Origin: DASVEE01 sp036399695
GTDB taxonomy: Bacteria > Acidobacteriota > Thermoanaerobaculia > Gp7-AA8
Assembly (NCBI GenBank): GCA_036399695.1
Contig: DASWMP010000305.1
Span: forward strand, 1-21,358
Direction: 5' to 3'
DNA: 21,358 nt
The translations under genes were made by a program, and so were the position numbers. Below the pieces are notes generated by a model, which had not been told where the DNA came from, did not search any database, and saw only the letters and a list, made by a program, of their open reading frames with translations. Below, in pieces: positions 12,001 through 18,000 of the stretch; the stretch's first letter is position 1; each line of letters opens with the position of its first letter.

Positions 12001-15000
12001 GCTACAGCAAGTGGGGTGGCTTCCTCGCCGACGTCGACAAGTTCGATCCGCTCTTCTTCAACATCTCCCCGCGCGAAGCGGCGGCCATCGATCCGCAGGA
12101 GCGCCTGTTCCTGCAGACCGCCTGGCAGACCATCGAGGACGCGGGCTACACGCGCGAGGCGCTCGCCGGCGGCCGCGTCGGCGTCTACGTCGGTGTGATG
12201 TGGGGACAGTACGAGCTGTTCGGCGCCGAGTCGGTGCTGCGCGGCAACAGTAATCTCACGAGCTCGTCGTACGCGTCCGTCGCGAACCGCGTCTCCTACT
12301 TCTTCGACTTCCACGGCCCGAGCATCGCGCTCGATACGATGTGCTCCTCCTCGCTCACGGCCATTCACCTGGCCTGCGAGGCGCTGCGCAAAGGAGATCT
12401 CGACGCGGCCATCGCCGGCGGCGTCAATCTCTCGATCCATCCTTACAAGTACCTCAGCCTGAGCCAGGGAAAGTTCGTGGCCACGGACGGCCGCTGCCGC
12501 AGCTTCGGCGAAGGAGGCGACGGCTACGTCCCTGGCGAAGGCGTTGGCGCCGTGCTGCTCAAGCCCTTGGAGGACGCACTCCGCGACGGCGACCAGATCT
12601 ACGCCGTCGTCCGTTCGACCGCCCTCAATCACGGCGGCAAGACCAACGGCTATTCGGTTCCGAACCCGAACGCGCAGGCTGACCTGGTCCGCGACGCGCT
12701 GTCGAAAGCGCAGATCGAGCCGCGCACCCTCAGCTACATCGAGACTCACGGCACCGGCACCTCCCTCGGCGACCCGATCGAGATCACCGGCCTGTCGAAG
12801 GCCTTTGAAGCAACCGATGAGAAGCAGTTCTGCCCCATCGGCTCCGTGAAGTCGAACATCGGCCATCTCGAAGCGGCCGCCGGCATCGCCGCCGTGACGA
12901 AGGCCCTCCTGCAGATCCGGCACAAGCAGCTCGTGCCGTCGCTTCATGCCGAGCCGGGCAACCCGAACATCGACTTTGCCGGCACGCCTTTTTACGTGCA
13001 GACGGAGCTGGCCGAATGGAAACGCCCGGACACACATCCGCGCCGCGCCGGTGTGAGCTCGTTCGGCGCCGGCGGCTCCAACGCCCACCTCATCCTCGAA
13101 GAGCACGCATCAGCAGCAGGGGAGGCGGAGCAGTCAGCCAGCGTGTCGCCCGAGCTGTTCGTCCTCTCAGCCAGAAGCACGGATGCGCTGGAGCGTTACG
13201 CCGCCACGATGGCCGAGTCGCTGCGAAGCGCGTCCGATCGCTCGCTGCCGGGCATCGCTTACACGTCGCAAGTCGGACGGACGGTCATGGACGTAAGGCT
13301 GGCCATCGTCGCCTCCGATGTGGAGGAGCTGGCCGGGAAGCTGACGCGGTGGCTGGCCACGCGCCGTAGCGACGACACGACCGAAACCGAAGGCGTCTTC
13401 CACGGCGACGTCCGGCAGGCAGGGCAGGGTGCCGCACACCTCATCGACGGTGTCGCCGGTCAGGCGTTCCTCGACGAGCTGCTGGCCAGCCGCGACCTCG
13501 ACAAGCTCGCCCGTCTCTGGGTGCTCGGCACCGCCGTCGACTGGTCGCACATGCCGCGGTACGGCGCGCCGAAGCGGGTCTCGCTGCCGACCTATCCGTT
13601 CGCGAAAGAACGCTGCTGGATTGAGCCGGAACTGCCGCTGCTGCACGCCGCAGCGGCGAGCGTCGCTGCACCGGTCAAGGCATTGGTGGTGGAACGCGTC
13701 GAAGAGAAACAGCGCACGTACTACACGCCGCGCTGGATCGAGCATGCACTCGCCTCCGCGGAGATGGCCGACGCGCCGGCTGGGCCGGTCCTCATCCTCG
13801 ACACGTCGGAGAACCTGTCGCTCGCGCTCCGCGAGCAGCTCGCGAGCGGCCTTCTCCATCGCGACGTCGTCCTCGTCACGCCCGGGACGTCTCATCAGGA
13901 AGTGGCGCCCGCCATCTTCGTCATCGATCCCGAACGCGAAGAGCAGTTCCACCAGCTCGTGGCCACACTCGAGGAGCGCGGGCAGTTGCCCCGCGTCATC
14001 ATCCACCACGCCGCCGACGCCTGCGACCTGGAGGTCTCCGCGGACGTCGAGCGCACGCTGCGCAACGGCGCCTACACACTGCTCCAGCTCACGAAGGCGC
14101 TGCTGAGGAGCGCCGGCGCGGCGACGGCACAGACGCCGCTGCGCATCCTCTCGCTTTTCTCGACGCACGCCGAAGCCACCGCACCGCTGAGCGCCGCCCT
14201 TGGTGGCTTCCTGGCCACGGTGACGCTGGAGCACCCCGCCTGTCAGACGAAGCTCATCGAGCTTCGCAACGACGGCACCACGACAGAGCCCGGACAGACA
14301 GGAGTCTCTGTCCCACATCATGTCTCCGCCGACGAGGCCCGCATCCTCCTCGCCGAGGCATCCGACGCCAACTGGTCCGCCCGCGAGGTTCTGTACAGGC
14401 GCATGGAGTGCGCCGATACACCGGTCGTCCCCCCGTCGCTCACCCGCTACGTTACCCAGCTAGCCGAAGCCTCTATCGCGCGGCAAACACCGCTCCCCCT
14501 CAAGCACCACGGCGTCTACCTGATCACCGGTGGCCTCGGCGGCGTCGGCCTCGTCTTCGCCGAATACCTGGCCAGCCGCTATCAGGCGAAGCTCGTCCTG
14601 GTCGGCCGTTCCGCCCCCAACCCGCGCAACAACGAAATGCTGCTCCGGCTGCAGGATTATGGCGCCGAGCTCCTCTGCCTGCAGGGGGACGTCGCCGACC
14701 GGGCGCAGATCGAGGCCGTCGTCGAGGCGGCGAAAGAAAGATTCACCGCCATCGACGGCGTCATCCACGCCGGCGGTGTGAACCGCGACGCGTTCATCCT
14801 CCGCAAGAGCGTCGAGGAGATGGCCGCCGTGCTGGCGGCGAAGGTCTCCGGGACGATCAACCTCGATCTCGCCACGCGCGGCGAGCCGCTCGGCTGCTTC
14901 GTCCTCTTCTCCTCGATCGCCGGTGTCCTCGGCAATCCGGGCCAGTGCGACTACGCCTTCGGCAACTGCTTCCTCGATGCCTTCGCCGCGCATCGCGAGA

Positions 15001-18000
15001 GCCTGCGCAACGACGAACTTCGCTCCGGCCGTACGCTCTCGATCGACTGGCCGCTGTGGGACGGCGTCGGCATGAGCATGCCGGCCGAGGAACTGGCCCT
15101 GCTCGAAGAGCGCACAGGACTGGCGCCGCTGCCCGCACAGGAAGGCCTCGCGTATTGGGAAGACTTCCTCCGCTCTGATCTGACGCAGGGCATCGCCCTC
15201 TACGGCACCCCCTCGAAGATCGCCGCCGCCCTCGCCCAGCGCAGCGTACAGCCGCAAAGCGCCACGCGGCCCGCGGCCACTCCGGACCGCACGGCCGACC
15301 GCGCCAGGCTCCTCGCCGCCACCGAGACGTACCTCAAGGCCCTCGTCGGCGAGGAGATCAAGCTCTCGCCCGAGCGCATCGGCTCCAACGACCGCTTCGA
15401 ATCGTTCGGCATCGATTCGGTGATGATCAACCACCTCAACGCGACGCTGGAGAACGACCTCGGCCCGTTGCCGAAGACACTCTTCTACGAGCACGAGACC
15501 GTTGCCGACCTCGCGAGGTTCCTTCTCCAGCAGGTGCCGGCGCCGCTCACCGCGCTGCTGCGCGCGTCCGAACCACCCGCGCCGGCGAGCGAGCCAGCAC
15601 CCGAGCCGGTGCGCGAGACTGCCCCTCCGCCCGTCGTCATCGCACCGCTAACGCCGCGCATCGAGCAGCCACAACCCGATCGCCACGGCCCGCTCGAGCC
15701 CATCGCCATCATCGGCATCCACGGCGACTATCCGCACTCCTCGACCGCCGACGAATACTGGGCCAACCTCCGTGAGGGCAAAGACCTCATCGACGTCGTC
15801 CCGGCCAACCGCTGGAGCTACGAATCCTTCTTCAATGCCGACCCGAAGGCGGCGGCGGACGGCCAGATCTACTGCAAGTGGGGCGGCTTCCTCGACGGCT
15901 TCGACAAGTTCGACCCCCACTTCTTCCACATCTCGACCGCCGAAGCGAAGGTCATGGATCCGCAGGAGCGGCTCTTCCTGCAATCCGTCTGGGCCGCCCT
16001 CGAGGACGCCGGTTACACGCGCGACAGCCTGCGCACGCGCTACCCCAAAGGACGCAGCGCCAACGTAGGCGTCTTCGTCGGCGTCACCACCAACTCCTAC
16101 CATCTCTGCACCCCCGCCGACCCGGCCCGCGGCGAGTTCGTCTCGCCGACGGCCATGCCCTGGTCCATCGCCAATCGCGTCTCGTACTTCTTCGACTTCA
16201 ACGGGCCCAGCCTGCCGGTCGACACCGCCTGCTCCTCTTCCTCGGTGGCCATCCACCTCGCTTGCGAGAGCCTGCGCAACCGCGAGTGCCAGGTGGCGGT
16301 CGCTGGCGGCGTGAACCTCTATCTCCATCCGTCCAAGTACCAGTCGCTCTGCCAGCGGCGCATGCTCTCGGCCGACGGCAAGACGCATAGCTACGGCGCC
16401 GGCGACGACGGCTTCGTGCCGGGTGAAGGCGTCGGCACCGTGATCCTCAAGCCGCTCAGCAAAGCGATGGCGGACGGCGATCACATCTACGCCGTCGTGC
16501 GGGCCAGCGCCTTCGACCACAGCGGCCGCTCGAACGGCTACTCCGCCCCGAACCCGAACTCGCAGGCCACGCTCATCAGCCACACGCTCGACAAGGCGCG
16601 CATCCACCCCGAGACCATCGGCTATGTCGAAGGTCACGGCACCGGCACGCAACTGGGCGACAGCCTGGAGATCGCCGCCCTGACGCAGGCCTTCCGCAAG
16701 CAGACGGCGAAGAAGCGCTTCTGCTCCATCGGTTGCGTGAAGGCGAACATCGGCCACTCCGAGTCCGCTGCAGGCATCGCGGGTGTCGCCAAGGTCCTGC
16801 TGCAACTCGAGCACGGCCAGCTCGCCCCGTCGATCCACTCCGAGGAGCCGAACCCCAACATCGACCTCGACGACTCGCCGTTCTACCTGCAGCACGGCCT
16901 CGCCGGCTGGACGGCCTCCAGCCACCCGCGCCGCGCGCTCATCAACTCCTTCGGCGCCGGCGGCGTCAACGCCTGCCTCCTGCTCGAAGAGCACCAGACG
17001 CCCGCCGCCGCGTCGCATGACGCCGGCCCGCGGCTCTTCGTCCTCTCCGCCCGCAACGAGGAGCGCCTCCGCGCCTACGTCGAACGCATCCTCGCCCGCC
17101 TGCGCCGCGACGTCGCCGAAGGCCGCGCCGCCGCGCTCGCGGACCTCTGCTACACGCTGCAGACCGGCCGCGAAGCGATGGACGAGCGGCTGGCCACGGT
17201 CGTCTCCAACGTGGACGAGCTGATCGCCCGTCTCGACGACTGGAGCTACTGTGGCACCGCCGCCGACGTCCACCGCGGCACCCTCGACCCGCGCCGCGCA
17301 GCGAAGCGCTCCTCCCGGAACAAAGCGTTGCTCGGCGACCACACCCTCGGCGAGCTCGCCGCGCGCTGGATTGCCGGCGGTGAGATCGACTGGGACAGCC
17401 TCTACACCGGCGCCACGCCGCGCCGCATCAGCGCGCCCGGCTATCCGTTCGCACGCGAGCGTTACTGGGCCGCCGACACCATCGTGCCGGAGCGGCAGAC
17501 GCTCTCCGCCTCACGTCTCCATCCGCTCGTCGCGTTCAACTCGTCGACCGTCAAAGAGGTCAGCTTCAGCTCTTCGCTCTCCGACACCGCCTTCTACGCC
17601 GTCGACCACAAGGTAAACGACGAGTCGATCTTCCCTGGCGCCGGCTTCCTGGAGATGGCCTGCATCTCCGGCAACATCGGCGGCGCGCAGAAGGTGCGCA
17701 GGATCAAGGACGTCGTCTGGATCCGGCCGCTGCGGTTCGGCGCCGGTGCGCAACAGCTCCGCACCGTGCTCCGTCCGTCCGGCAACGAGATCGAGTACGA
17801 GATCTCCTCGTTCGACGACGACTGCGAAACCGTCGTCCACTCCGAAGGGCGGCTCGCCTTCACGAGCGGCGAAGCGGAGGGCGTGGCCCAGGAGCGCGTC
17901 ATGCTGGAGACGCTCAAGGCGCAGTGCGCGCGAGCGGACGACGGCGCGGCGTTCTACGGCCGCTTCGACGAGCTCGGGCTGCACTACGGACCGTCATTCA

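Noticed and set aside
15702..17010. KS4 as a non-elongating KS0
   Set aside because: The Cys and both His residues of the condensing triad are present, despite its divergent sequence.
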